A DNA stretch of 57,031 bases from an uncultured Muribaculum sp. (GTDB lineage Bacteria; Bacteroidota; Bacteroidia; Bacteroidales; Muribaculaceae): positions 1 through 57,031 of the forward strand of contig CAJUMZ010000021.1 in assembly GCA_910587665.1 (NCBI GenBank), given 5' to 3'. Position numbers and translations under genes: made by a program. Below the pieces are notes generated by a model. That model was given only the letters and a program-made list of their open reading frames with translations. It searched no databases and was not told the origin of the DNA. Below are positions 8,764 to 17,232 of the stretch, one piece after another (within the stretch, counting starts at the first letter, position 1; the number at the start of each line of letters is the position of its first letter).

Positions 8764-8796
8764 AAGGGGATGCCAGACCGACATCCCCTTATTTTT
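8764..8796 (+). terminator. Rho-independent terminator between tyrS and galE
   Basis: A perfect 9-base stem AAGGGGATG/CATCCCCTT (8764-8772 and 8782-8790) is followed by ATTTTTAT. The opposite strand also has a T-rich tail, so it probably serves both convergent genes. Confidence 0.85.
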
Positions 8797-8817
8797 ATAT
8801 CTATTGCAATCTGCGCT

Positions 8818-9855
8818 TTACATTATGCCACGCTCACGCAGTTTGAGCTGCCAAGCCCAAGCCGAACGCATTGTGTCGTCGATAGGCGTGGACGCAGTCC
8901 AGCCAAGCACCTCATTGGCATATTTAGGCTCAGCCCATACCTGCTCGATGTCACCGGCACGACGCGGTGCGATCTTATAAGGCACCTTTACTCCGGTGGC
9001 ACGTTCAAAAGCATTGATAAGCTCCATCACCGACAAGCCGTTGCCTGTACCGAGGTTGAATATCTCGATCTTCTCATCGCTCTTGTCGTCAAGCATACGC
9101 TCAACCGCGATAACATGGGCACGCGCAAGGTCAACCACATCGATAAAGTCGCGTATGCAATATCCGTCACGGGTGTTATAGTCATTGCCGAATACGCTTA
9201 GCTCTTTCCTCACCCCGATTGCTGTCTGTGTAAGATAAGGAATAAGGTTCTGCGGCACTCCGTTGGGGAGCTCACCGATTTCAGCTGACGGATGCGCGCC
9301 GACAGGATTGAAATATCGCAGGATAATGCTCTTGAACGGAGCACCGGCATTTATAACGTCGGTTATGATCTCTTCCGATATCTGCTTTGTGTTGCCATAG
9401 GGTGACGTCGCCTTCTTTATAGGAGCCGCTTCTGTCACCGGGTTATGGTCAGGCTCTCCGTAGACGGTGCATGACGATGAGAATACAAGACCTTTCACCC
9501 CGCGCTCGCCCATTAGGTCGAGCAGATTCATCAGAGTGTTTAGGTTGTTGCGGTAATATAATACCGGTTTTTGCATCGATTCACCGACAGCCTTGCTTGC
9601 GGCAAAGTTTATGATGCCCTTTATGCCGGGATATTTATCAAAAAGGCTTTTCATAGCCGCCATGTCGGTGCAGTCTGCCTCGACAAATTCAGGTCGCTTG
9701 CCGGTTATGCGCTCAATGCCGTCAAGCACTTCCTTGTTGCTGTTTGACAGATTGTCGACTATCACTACCGGATAACCTGCATTCTGAAGTTCAACGACAG
9801 TATGAGAGCCTATATAGCCCGTACCACCCGTCACTAATATCATCTCTTTCTTCAT
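8818..9855 (-). CDS. galE: UDP-glucose 4-epimerase
   Basis: This 345-residue enzyme interconverts UDP-glucose and UDP-galactose (Leloir pathway and sugar-nucleotide supply). The NAD-binding motif GGTGYIG is at residues 10-16, and SSSCTVYG and SPYGNTK hold the catalytic Ser/Thr and YxxxK. The start at 9855 (MKKEMILVTGG) is chosen because the frame further upstream encodes unrelated residues and a promoter lies at 9894-9925. It follows a P-loop kinase gene on the same strand. With GH53, GH2 and possibly GH97 in the window it would feed released galactose into metabolism, although it is not in their operons. Confidence 0.96.
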   Translation of the reverse strand: MKKEMILVTGGTGYIGSHTVVELQNAGYPVVIVDNLSNSNKEVLDGIERITGKRPEFVEADCTDMAAMKSLFDKYPGIKGIINFAASKAVGESMQKPVLYYRNNLNTLMNLLDLMGERGVKGLVFSSSCTVYGEPDHNPVTEAAPIKKATSPYGNTKQISEEIITDVINAGAPFKSIILRYFNPVGAHPSAEIGELPNGVPQNLIPYLTQTAIGVRKELSVFGNDYNTRDGYCIRDFIDVVDLARAHVIAVERMLDDKSDEKIEIFNLGTGNGLSVMELINAFERATGVKVPYKIAPRRAGDIEQVWAEPKYANEVLGWTASTPIDDTMRSAWAWQLKLRERGIM

Positions 9856-9893
9856 GTTGCTTATATCATAAAGGTTATTACTTGTATCACCCG

Positions 9894-9925
9894 CAAAATT
9901 AATTATTTTCATCGTTTCCGCCAAA
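9894..9925 (-). promoter_or_regulatory. Promoter for galE overlapping the end of the kinase gene
   Basis: On the minus strand TAATTTTG (9894-9901) is the -7 box and TTTG (9922-9925) lies 20 bases upstream, an ideal spacing. The -7 box overlaps the stop codon of the upstream kinase gene. Confidence 0.65.
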
Positions 9926-10438
9926 CACAATACACTCCTCGTCAGTATCCGGCCGTTGGAATCCGGCGAAAAACCGCTCCGCCATCTCATCGGTGACAAT
10001 TGCGGCATCAGGACCCGGAGTAAGATTGCGGCGGCGCAGGCGCTCCTTTATCACAGAAAGAGGGGTATCGCAATATATAAGGTACACACCTGCCCCATGC
10101 GAACGAGCAAACGCCCTGTAAGCATCACGCACTGCTCGCTTGCAAAAAGCGAAATCAAGTACAGCCTTTCCACCGGAAGAGATTATTTCATCAAGCCGTC
10201 TCAGGAGTTCAGACTCCGCCTCGGCAAGATACTCCGGATATTTCTCTTCCGGATAATCGTGCCCCGCCATGCCGTGGCGCTCCCACATCAGCACGTCGAT
10301 GGAAAGCCTCACATAGCCGAATGGCTCGAGTGCCGTCGCCAAGGTGGTCTTCCCCGATCCCGACACACCGCTCACCATCACCACAGGAGCGCCACCAAGC
10401 TGTCCAACCAGCCTTTCAATTTCCGTTCTAAAATCCAT
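9899..10438 (-). CDS. P-loop ATP-binding protein / small-molecule kinase (AAA_33 type)
   Basis: A 179-residue cytoplasmic protein. Walker A GVSGSGKTT is at residues 24-32. An Asp-rich turn (RLSIDVLMWERHG) and a C-terminal Arg-rich lid segment (RLRRRNLTPGPD) follow, as in gluconate-kinase-like and AAA_33 kinases. The substrate is unknown. The start at 10438 (MDFRTEIERL) is preferred over 10465 because a -7 box, TATCTTTG, lies only four bases upstream of it; transcription would begin at or beside the ATG. It sits 43 bases before galE on the same strand, which has its own promoter. Confidence 0.75.
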   Translation of the reverse strand: MDFRTEIERLVGQLGGAPVVMVSGVSGSGKTTLATALEPFGYVRLSIDVLMWERHGMAGHDYPEEKYPEYLAEAESELLRRLDEIISSGGKAVLDFAFCKRAVRDAYRAFARSHGAGVYLIYCDTPLSVIKERLRRRNLTPGPDAAIVTDEMAERFFAGFQRPDTDEECIVFGGNDENN

Positions 10439-10442
10439 AACC

Positions 10443-10450
10443 CAAAGATA
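10443..10450 (-). promoter_or_regulatory. -7 box implying a leaderless kinase transcript
   Basis: TATCTTTG on the minus strand ends four bases before the ATG at 10438. With initiation a few bases downstream of the box, the mRNA would have almost no 5' leader. The -33 element is not clear. Confidence 0.55.
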
Positions 10451-10475
10451 CGACATTTTTGGCAAACTTCACCCA

Positions 10476-10497
10476 AGATACTTAGATACTTAGATAC
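10476..10497. repeat. Short tandem repeat AGATACTT x 2.75
   Basis: Two full 8-base units AGATACTT and a partial third lie between the divergent promoters of the kinase and the M6 protease genes. Confidence 0.85.
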
Positions 10498-10547
10498 CCT
10501 CGCTCAACAAAACCGGAACAAGTTTAGTTTTGTATTCGACTTATTCG

Positions 10548-10555
10548 TATCTTTG
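10548..10555 (+). promoter_or_regulatory. -7 box for the M6 protease gene
   Basis: TATCTTTG matches TAnnTTTG, 20 bases before the start codon. No well-spaced -33 TTTG is evident. Confidence 0.55.
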
Positions 10556-10575
10556 CCGTCTAAAGTATTTAACTA

Positions 10576-12336
10576 ATGAAAAATAGCATCATCCATATAT
10601 GCTTGATAGGAGAGTTTCTTTTATTGGCGACAGGAAAGCTACATGCGGTAAAGGCGCATCCCGGTATCATCACTGTGACCCAGCCCGACGGCACGACTCT
10701 TGACGTGCGCCTGATGGGCGACGAACATTTCCATTACTATCTGACTACCGACGGATATCCTCTTGTAAATGACAATGACGTGTATTATTACGCCAAAGCG
10801 ACTCCCGAAGGGAAATTACTGCGCTCACCTATGACAGCGACAAGAGCGGCGCTCCGCTCTGCCGAGGCTAAAAACTTCCTGAAAAAAGTGGATGCCGCGG
10901 CTACTGTCGAGGCAATGCCCCGCCGTTACGGGTTGTTTCCCGGAGCATCGTTCCCGGCAAAAGGCGAGCAGAAAGCACTCGTGATACTTGTCGAATATTC
11001 CGATTGTGAGTTTTTCACGCCCGACGCAGGAGAGTATTTCACCTCACTCCTCAATACCGAAGGATGCGACATCGACGGCGCGACCGGAAGTGCACGCGAC
11101 TATTTCGTACAAAATTCGTCAGGTATTTTTCAACCTGATTTCGATGTCTACGGTCCCGTGACACTGTCACGCCCGATGAAATATTATGGGGGCAACGACA
11201 TGTGGGGCAACGACAAAGCCCCTCACGAAATGGTGATTGAGGCCTGCGAACTGCTCGACGACACGGTTGATTTCTCCGTCTATGACCGTGACGGTGACGG
11301 CGTTATCGACAACGTGTTTGTATTTTACGCAGGTCGTGGAGAAGCGACATCCGGAGGGGCAAACACCGTGTGGCCACACTCCTCGCGCATCACAGACTGG
11401 GAGCCCGGCAAGGAGCACCGCTTCGACGGGGTCTTGCTCGACTCATATGCCTGCACAAATGAACAGGTAGGCAACCACACATGCGGCATCGGCACATTCT
11501 GCCATGAATTTTCCCATGTGCTCGGACTGCCCGACCTTTACACCACCTCCTACTCATCGGCATTCACTCCCGGCTCATGGTCGATTATGGACAGCGGCTC
11601 TTACAACAATGATGAAAAGACTCCGGCAGGTTACTCAATATTTGAACGCTATGCGCTCGGGTGGATTGACCCAAGGGAAATTAACGGCTCAAGCCGGGAA
11701 ATAACCCTGCTCCCGATTGCGGAAAATGACGGAGGAATAATAACTACAGCCAAAGACACCGAATTTTTTCTGCTTGAAAACCGCCAAAAGGAAGGTTGGG
11801 ACAATTACATTCCCGGTCACGGGATGCTTATATGGCATATCGACTATCTTGAGCGGGTGTGGGATAACAACACTGTAAACAACTCAAAAAGCCACCAATA
11901 TGTCGACCTTGAGGAAGCCGACGACATCCAATCGGAATTTACCCGCGCCGGTGACTCATTCCCGGGAACCAATGGCAAAACCGAATTTACCCGCGACACC
12001 TCTCCTGCGTTATGTCCATGGACCGACGAGGATCTTCATCTTGCCATAACCGAAATCACAGAAACCGCCGATGGACTTATCAAATTTAATGTTACCAAGA
12101 CCGATGACCAAAACACGGTCAACCTTGACAAAACCACTCTTGGCGAAACAAACATATATACCCACGGGCGCACACTGCATGTCAGCTCCGACACACCCGC
12201 AACAATCACTGTCGCCAACAGTCACGGCATCACCATTTACAGCGACACCGCCATCTCGGCAACCGTCACCTTTCCGTCGGCAGGGCTATATATCGTGACC
12301 GTCGGGGGGCAATCACGAAAGATAGCGGTACGTTGA
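10576..12336 (+). CDS. M6-family secreted metalloprotease with C-terminal sorting-like domain
   Basis: A 586-residue exported protease with a signal peptide (to about residue 25). CHEFSHVLGLPD holds the zinc site: H310, E311 and H314 form HExxH, and the downstream GLPD Asp fits the M6 (immune inhibitor A-like) pattern HExxHxxGxxD. A calcium-binding-like DRDGDGVID loop lies at about 237-245. The last 75 residues (for example LYIVTVGG and RKIAV at the end) resemble the type A sorting domain of type IX secreted proteins. Whether this organism has that system cannot be judged here. It is followed after 42 bases by a nitroreductase gene. Confidence 0.88.
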   Translation: MKNSIIHICLIGEFLLLATGKLHAVKAHPGIITVTQPDGTTLDVRLMGDEHFHYYLTTDGYPLVNDNDVYYYAKATPEGKLLRSPMTATRAALRSAEAKNFLKKVDAAATVEAMPRRYGLFPGASFPAKGEQKALVILVEYSDCEFFTPDAGEYFTSLLNTEGCDIDGATGSARDYFVQNSSGIFQPDFDVYGPVTLSRPMKYYGGNDMWGNDKAPHEMVIEACELLDDTVDFSVYDRDGDGVIDNVFVFYAGRGEATSGGANTVWPHSSRITDWEPGKEHRFDGVLLDSYACTNEQVGNHTCGIGTFCHEFSHVLGLPDLYTTSYSSAFTPGSWSIMDSGSYNNDEKTPAGYSIFERYALGWIDPREINGSSREITLLPIAENDGGIITTAKDTEFFLLENRQKEGWDNYIPGHGMLIWHIDYLERVWDNNTVNNSKSHQYVDLEEADDIQSEFTRAGDSFPGTNGKTEFTRDTSPALCPWTDEDLHLAITEITETADGLIKFNVTKTDDQNTVNLDKTTLGETNIYTHGRTLHVSSDTPATITVANSHGITIYSDTAISATVTFPSAGLYIVTVGGQSRKIAVR

Positions 12337-12378
12337 TCTTGAACATTAGCATATTTCAACCATTATATAAGATAGATT

Positions 12379-13005
12379 ATGAAGTATTCCTTATTATTAT
12401 CAGCAATTATTATGACCATGTCAATCATCGGCTGTAACAATAAAAACGACGCGGCGGCAGAGATGGCTGCCACGCATGACGCCTCGACTGTGCTCGACGC
12501 GATCTTTACCCGCACGAGCGTGCGCACCTATCAGGAAGGCAAAACCGTTTCACCCGACACCGTGGAGATCCTTCTTCGCGCAGCGATGTCGGCGCCTACG
12601 GCAGTCAACAAACAGCCATGGGCATTTGTGGTGCTTGACACCAGGGAGTCGCTTGACTCACTTGCCGAAGTATTACCCTACGCCAAGATGCTTCACCACG
12701 CACCCCTGGCAATCGTTACATGCGGCGACATGGACAAGGCGCTTGAAGGCAACGGCAGGGACTTCTGGATTCAGGATGTCTCGGCGGCAACCGAAAATAT
12801 GCTGATCGCGGCTCACGCGCTCGGACTCGGTGCAGTGTGGACAGGAGTCTACCCCGACATGGAACGTGTAGAGGCTGTGCAGAAACGACTTGGAATGCCC
12901 GCCAACATCATACCGCTCAGCGTTGTACCCATAGGGTATCCGTCAGGCGAGCATCAGCCTAAAGACAAATGGAATCCCGATGCGGTGCGCTACAACCGTT
13001 GGTAA
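12379..13005 (+). CDS. Nitroreductase-family lipoprotein
   Basis: A 208-residue FMN-dependent nitroreductase-like protein. An N-terminal lipoprotein signal ends in the lipobox IIGC (Cys about 19), which is unusual for a family that is mostly cytoplasmic. The family motif RTSVRTYQEG (FMN phosphate contact) is at about residues 50-59. SAPTAVNKQPWAFVV and GLGAVWTGVYP also match. It ends 10 bases before the convergent priA. The electron donor and substrate are unknown; an exported flavoprotein would need a periplasmic or membrane reductant. Confidence 0.85.
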   Translation: MKYSLLLSAIIMTMSIIGCNNKNDAAAEMAATHDASTVLDAIFTRTSVRTYQEGKTVSPDTVEILLRAAMSAPTAVNKQPWAFVVLDTRESLDSLAEVLPYAKMLHHAPLAIVTCGDMDKALEGNGRDFWIQDVSAATENMLIAAHALGLGAVWTGVYPDMERVEAVQKRLGMPANIIPLSVVPIGYPSGEHQPKDKWNPDAVRYNRW

Positions 13006-13015
13006 AAGCGCGGCG

Positions 13016-15496
13016 TCACATCGGGTCGACGTCGTAGTAAACCTGCATTGACCGCAGGGCGGGGTCAGCCATAAAAGACTCATATACCGAACGCAGGATA
13101 TCCTTGACTTTACGCATGGATGCCTGCGTTTCCACTTTAAGCATGATTTTGCGTATATACAGCGACTGGATGCGTGCCACATGCGGCTCGTCGGGACCGA
13201 ACACGCGGTTGCCGAAAAGATTGCGGAGCGTATCGGCATACCGTGCCGCGGCGTCTATCAGCCGGAACTCGTCGCGATGCTTCAGGTAAATATTGATTAC
13301 GCGCGTAAACGGAGGATAGTTAAACCGTCGCCGCTCGTCAAGCTCATGACGGTAATAACCTATGTAGTCATGAGCCTGAAGATATGATATCACGGGGTGT
13401 GACGGCTGCGTGGTCTGCACGACTACAAGCCCGCGGGTGTCACGCCTTCCTGCCCTGCCGGCTACCTGCTCGAGCATGTTGAACGCTCGCTCGGTCGCCC
13501 TGAAATCAGGGAAGTTTATCAAAGTGTCGGCATTAAGCACCCCCACTATGCTCACGCGGTCAAAATCAAGCCCCTTAGTCACCATCTGCGTGCCGACAAG
13601 TATGCTTGTCTTCCCCGATGAAAATTCATTTATGATATTCTCATACCCGTCTTTATTGCGCGTAGTGTCAAGATCCATTCGCGAAATCTTCACTTGCGGA
13701 AACACACTTTCCACTGTGTCCTCGATGCGCTCCGTACCATAGCCGTGGACTTCGATCGACGGCTCTTTGCATGACGGACATATCGTCGGCAATTTATACG
13801 TAGCCCCGCAATAATGGCACACCATCTCCCCGGCACGGCGGTGATATGTAAGCGACACGTCACAGTTCTGACATTTGGGCACATATCCGCACAACCGGCA
13901 CAGCACGACCGGGGCATAACCGCGCCTGTTATGGAAAAAGATGGCTTGCTCTCCACGCTTCAACGCCTCGCGTGAAAGCTTTACAAGCTCATGGGAAAAC
14001 GGCCCGCTTACGGCATTGCGCTTACGTGCGTCAGCCATGTCGATCACCCGAATGGAAGGTAACTCGACTCCTTCATAACGCTCTGTCAGCGACACAAGTC
14101 CGTATCGACCGCCTACAGCCTTGAAATATGTTTCGACCGAGGGGGTAGCACTGCCGAGCAATGTCCGCGCACCGTGCATCGACGCAAGCACGATGGCACA
14201 GTCGCGGGCGTTGTAGCGCGGTGCCGGGTCAAACTGCTTGTAGCTCGACTCATGCTCCTCATCCACAATCACAAGCCCGAGCTTTGAAAACGGCAGGAAA
14301 AGCGATGATCGCGCACCGATAACTACGCATGGCGACGGATCGTGCAACACACGTTTCCACAGGTCGACACGTTCGTTGTCAGAGAATTTCGAATGATATA
14401 TTATCACCTTGTCGCCAAACACTTTCTGCAACCGGCGCGTAAGCTGCGTCGTAAGCGCGATCTCCGGCACGAGATACAAAACCTGCTCGCCTTTTTTCAG
14501 GACAAAATCAATCAGATGTATATATATCTCCGTCTTACCGCTCGACGTGACTCCGTGAAGCAATACCACATCTTTTTCAAGAAATTTTGTGTGTATCTCC
14601 CGAAGCGCGCCTTCCTGAGGCTCACTGAGCCGGGGCAATGCACCGGTAGCAGCTCCGATGTAGCGGAAACGGTTTATCTCCCGCACAGTCACGGCAACAA
14701 TGCCCTTGCTGACAAGAGCCGCCAAAACGGCGGTCGACAGTCCGGTAGTCTCAAGGAGCGACGAGCGAGCGACCTCATCAGCCAAGCCCTGACTGCGATG
14801 CTTGTTAAGCATGTCGACAAGAGCCACAAGCATCTTTTCCTGCTTGGGCGCGCCTTTCACCGCGTCAAAAGCCCGGTGCATCGCCTCATTGTCGTCACGG
14901 TCTACCGCGAGTCGCAAACATGTCTCCTTCTTAGAGCGATAACGCTCGACAAGCTTTTCCGAAATTATAATGATTCCTTTTTCGACCATCCCCATCACGA
15001 TGGTCTCAACCCGTTGCAAGCCGGTCTTTTTCTCAATGTCGGCCGCTGTCATCCTCCCGTTGTGATCAAGCGACTGGACTATGATCGCCTCACGCTCGCC
15101 GAGTCGTTCATCGGGCGACTCCTCATAGTCGGGATTAAGTTCAAGGAATGTCTCACTCTCGATCTTCAGCCCGGCAGGCACAGCCGCCTTGTATACATCG
15201 CCGGTCGAACAAAGATAATACTCCGCAATCCACTCCCAGAATTTCAGTTGAGGATAGCGCAATATCGGTCCATTGTCGGGAGCCGATACAATATCCTTTA
15301 CCTCGAAGCCCTGCGGGGCAACGTTGCCCACGGCAACCACTATTGCCGTATAGAACTTCTTTTTACCGAACGGCACCACAACACGGCAGCCCGGAGCGAC
15401 AACCCCGTCAAGCACGGGTGGCACCCGGTAAGTGAAAGTCCCGTAAAGGGGTAGAGGCAATATAACCTCGGCATAGTGAACCGTTTCGGGGGACAT
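13016..15496 (-). CDS. priA: Primosomal protein N', replication restart helicase
   Basis: This 826-residue protein reloads the replisome at stalled forks. The N-terminal DNA-binding domain occupies about residues 1-110. The helicase core carries Walker A GVTSSGKT (315-322) and DEEH (412-415). Two zinc-binding clusters have eight Cys at 533, 536, 542, 545, 560, 563, 573 and 576. The C-terminal domain begins near HPVISYLQAHDY. All key residues are present and the length is in the normal range. It is convergent with the nitroreductase gene and divergent from the membrane protein at 15581. Confidence 0.97.
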   Translation of the reverse strand: MSPETVHYAEVILPLPLYGTFTYRVPPVLDGVVAPGCRVVVPFGKKKFYTAIVVAVGNVAPQGFEVKDIVSAPDNGPILRYPQLKFWEWIAEYYLCSTGDVYKAAVPAGLKIESETFLELNPDYEESPDERLGEREAIIVQSLDHNGRMTAADIEKKTGLQRVETIVMGMVEKGIIIISEKLVERYRSKKETCLRLAVDRDDNEAMHRAFDAVKGAPKQEKMLVALVDMLNKHRSQGLADEVARSSLLETTGLSTAVLAALVSKGIVAVTVREINRFRYIGAATGALPRLSEPQEGALREIHTKFLEKDVVLLHGVTSSGKTEIYIHLIDFVLKKGEQVLYLVPEIALTTQLTRRLQKVFGDKVIIYHSKFSDNERVDLWKRVLHDPSPCVVIGARSSLFLPFSKLGLVIVDEEHESSYKQFDPAPRYNARDCAIVLASMHGARTLLGSATPSVETYFKAVGGRYGLVSLTERYEGVELPSIRVIDMADARKRNAVSGPFSHELVKLSREALKRGEQAIFFHNRRGYAPVVLCRLCGYVPKCQNCDVSLTYHRRAGEMVCHYCGATYKLPTICPSCKEPSIEVHGYGTERIEDTVESVFPQVKISRMDLDTTRNKDGYENIINEFSSGKTSILVGTQMVTKGLDFDRVSIVGVLNADTLINFPDFRATERAFNMLEQVAGRAGRRDTRGLVVVQTTQPSHPVISYLQAHDYIGYYRHELDERRRFNYPPFTRVINIYLKHRDEFRLIDAAARYADTLRNLFGNRVFGPDEPHVARIQSLYIRKIMLKVETQASMRKVKDILRSVYESFMADPALRSMQVYYDVDPM

Positions 15497-15580
15497 ATTG
15501 TTGGTCTGATATAAGTTTTAGAGAAGTAAAGTTACTAATTTTTTGCCAATATTCATTACAAATTAGCGAGGGTGATAAAA

Positions 15581-16741
15581 ATGAACAAGATTCACAACAT
15601 ATCACAAGCCACCGGTGCCATATTACTGCTCACTGTCATTTTCGTGAGCATAGCGCAGAGTGTGCTGTCGCTGTTTTTCATAGATTTCCAATGGATACTG
15701 CCCGCATCGGCAGGTGCGGCGATGCTGCTCACGGCAATATGGAGCGACTATTACCTCACCGCGCTTAAAGGAATCGGGGTGTCACTGATCATGCTTGCGG
15801 CAGCCGTGGCATGGAAACTTGCGCTCCCCGCCCTCGACCTACCCGGCGTACTTCTGGCCATAGCCTCGGCGTTCATATTGTTTGACGTATCCGGCAGTAT
15901 AGGCCGTCCGACTCCGCGAGGCAGCCGGCGCGCCATCGTGATGCTGTTTATCTGCAACCCGGCGGCACTATCGACCATATACCGCCAGGGATCTGACATG
16001 ACATTCTATTACTGCATGCTCCTTACGATGGCACTGGTGTATCAACTGTGGTATCACGGCAGACTGCGCGACTGGGTATTGCTGACCGGCACAGTCATTG
16101 TGGCATTCAGCGACGGCAACGACATCATCGTGCTTGAAGGCTGTGTACTTCTCGGCTCAATCCTCTGGTGTGCGCTCAAAAAACGCAAGGCATTTGCCTG
16201 GAAACTTCTTCTCGCCGGCACACTCGCACTCGTATTCGCATTCAGCATATACGGATACAATCCCGCCGTACGCGACTTTATCGCCGCAGGCTACATACTC
16301 CCCGGACACGGGACTCCCATATATCCCGGAGCGGAACATTCGGGCATATACCTCGAGCATAACCGCTTCACCACACTGCTCATATCGCTTATCGACCTTG
16401 GCAATCCGTTTAAGGGCAGTTGGAGCCACGGATTCGGGCCACTCATGCCTTTAATTGTAATCATCAGCATCATTGCCCTGATAAAATATTGCAACATATT
16501 GCCACGCTTGATCTGGCTTGTTGTCATTATCGCCATAGCAAGCTGCTTTATTTTCGAGCAGTCATGGCAGCCGCGCTACATAAGCCAACTGTGGCTATTA
16601 CCCGCCATGACCACACTCGCCATGAAGGAATACCCTCATCTGCGATGGGCATCAGGCACCCGCGACGCGCTTGAATTTCTCGGCGGACTCGCGACAATTA
16701 TAACGCTTGCCGTCGGCACAACGCTGCAGATTGTAGGATGA
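15581..16741 (+). CDS. Polytopic membrane protein of unknown family
   Basis: A 386-residue, very hydrophobic protein with about ten membrane segments. The ATG at 15581 is chosen; a GTG three codons upstream is also in frame. The layout (a long TM bundle with NPAALSTIYRQGSDMTFYY and a C-terminal SWQPRYISQLWLLPAM) recalls GT-C-fold glycosyltransferases of the GT39/ArnT kind. The acidic signature in the first loop typical of that fold is not obvious, so this is only a suggestion. It is followed 70 bases later by yjbQ, which has its own promoter. Confidence 0.6.
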   Translation: MNKIHNISQATGAILLLTVIFVSIAQSVLSLFFIDFQWILPASAGAAMLLTAIWSDYYLTALKGIGVSLIMLAAAVAWKLALPALDLPGVLLAIASAFILFDVSGSIGRPTPRGSRRAIVMLFICNPAALSTIYRQGSDMTFYYCMLLTMALVYQLWYHGRLRDWVLLTGTVIVAFSDGNDIIVLEGCVLLGSILWCALKKRKAFAWKLLLAGTLALVFAFSIYGYNPAVRDFIAAGYILPGHGTPIYPGAEHSGIYLEHNRFTTLLISLIDLGNPFKGSWSHGFGPLMPLIVIISIIALIKYCNILPRLIWLVVIIAIASCFIFEQSWQPRYISQLWLLPAMTTLAMKEYPHLRWASGTRDALEFLGGLATIITLAVGTTLQIVG

Positions 16742-16760
16742 TACAATAAAACACCACATA

Positions 16761-16790
16761 TTGCTTTTTTAAGAATATATCGTAACTTTG
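16761..16790 (+). promoter_or_regulatory. Promoter of the yjbQ-rsgA-sua5 operon
   Basis: TAACTTTG (16783-16790) is the -7 box, with TTG (16761-16763) 19 bases upstream. The leader to the ATG at 16812 is about 15 bases. Confidence 0.65.
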
Positions 16791-16811
16791 TGTTATTATC
16801 AACATCCGACC

Positions 16812-17225
16812 ATGATACTGCAAAAAGAGATAAAACTGACACCGCGCCCCAAGGGAATGCACCTTATAACCGGAGAAATCATAAGGATTCTCCCTCCGTT
16901 GCCCAAGACTGGAATAGTCAACCTATTTCTGAAACACACGTCGGCGGCATTGACATTGACTGAAAATGCCGATCCCGATGTACGCAAGGATCTCTCCGAG
17001 ATTCTTGACCGGCTTGCACCTGAAGCCGCGCCCTACTACCTACACACAGCCGAAGGACCCGACGACATGGCAGCCCACGCGAAGACAGTCATGCTCGGAG
17101 CAACGCTTACCATACCTATCTCCGACGGATATCTTAACGTAGGCACCTGGCAGGGCATATTCCTATGTGAATTTCGCGACCACGGAGGCCCGCGCGACCT
17201 TGTTATTACCATAATCGGAGAGTAA
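16812..17225 (+). CDS. yjbQ: YjbQ/UPF0047-family protein
   Basis: A small cytoplasmic protein of 137 residues. The ATG at 16812 is used because the -7 box ends at 16790, upstream of it, while the longer frame would start inside the promoter. Family motifs are HTSAALTLTENAD near residue 40 and the HAKTVMLGATLTIPISDG and GTWQGIFLCEFRDHG blocks, holding the conserved His and Glu residues. YjbQ homologues have been linked to weak thiamine-phosphate synthase activity; the physiological role is unsettled. It is the first gene of a three-gene operon. Confidence 0.9.
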   Translation: MILQKEIKLTPRPKGMHLITGEIIRILPPLPKTGIVNLFLKHTSAALTLTENADPDVRKDLSEILDRLAPEAAPYYLHTAEGPDDMAAHAKTVMLGATLTIPISDGYLNVGTWQGIFLCEFRDHGGPRDLVITIIGE

Positions 17226-17232
17226 AGGGGCA

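Noticed and set aside
14342..15454. A 370-codon open frame antisense to priA
   Set aside because: The priA frame has every family motif; the antisense frame gives Arg/His-rich low-complexity protein typical of a GC-skewed shadow, with no start signal.
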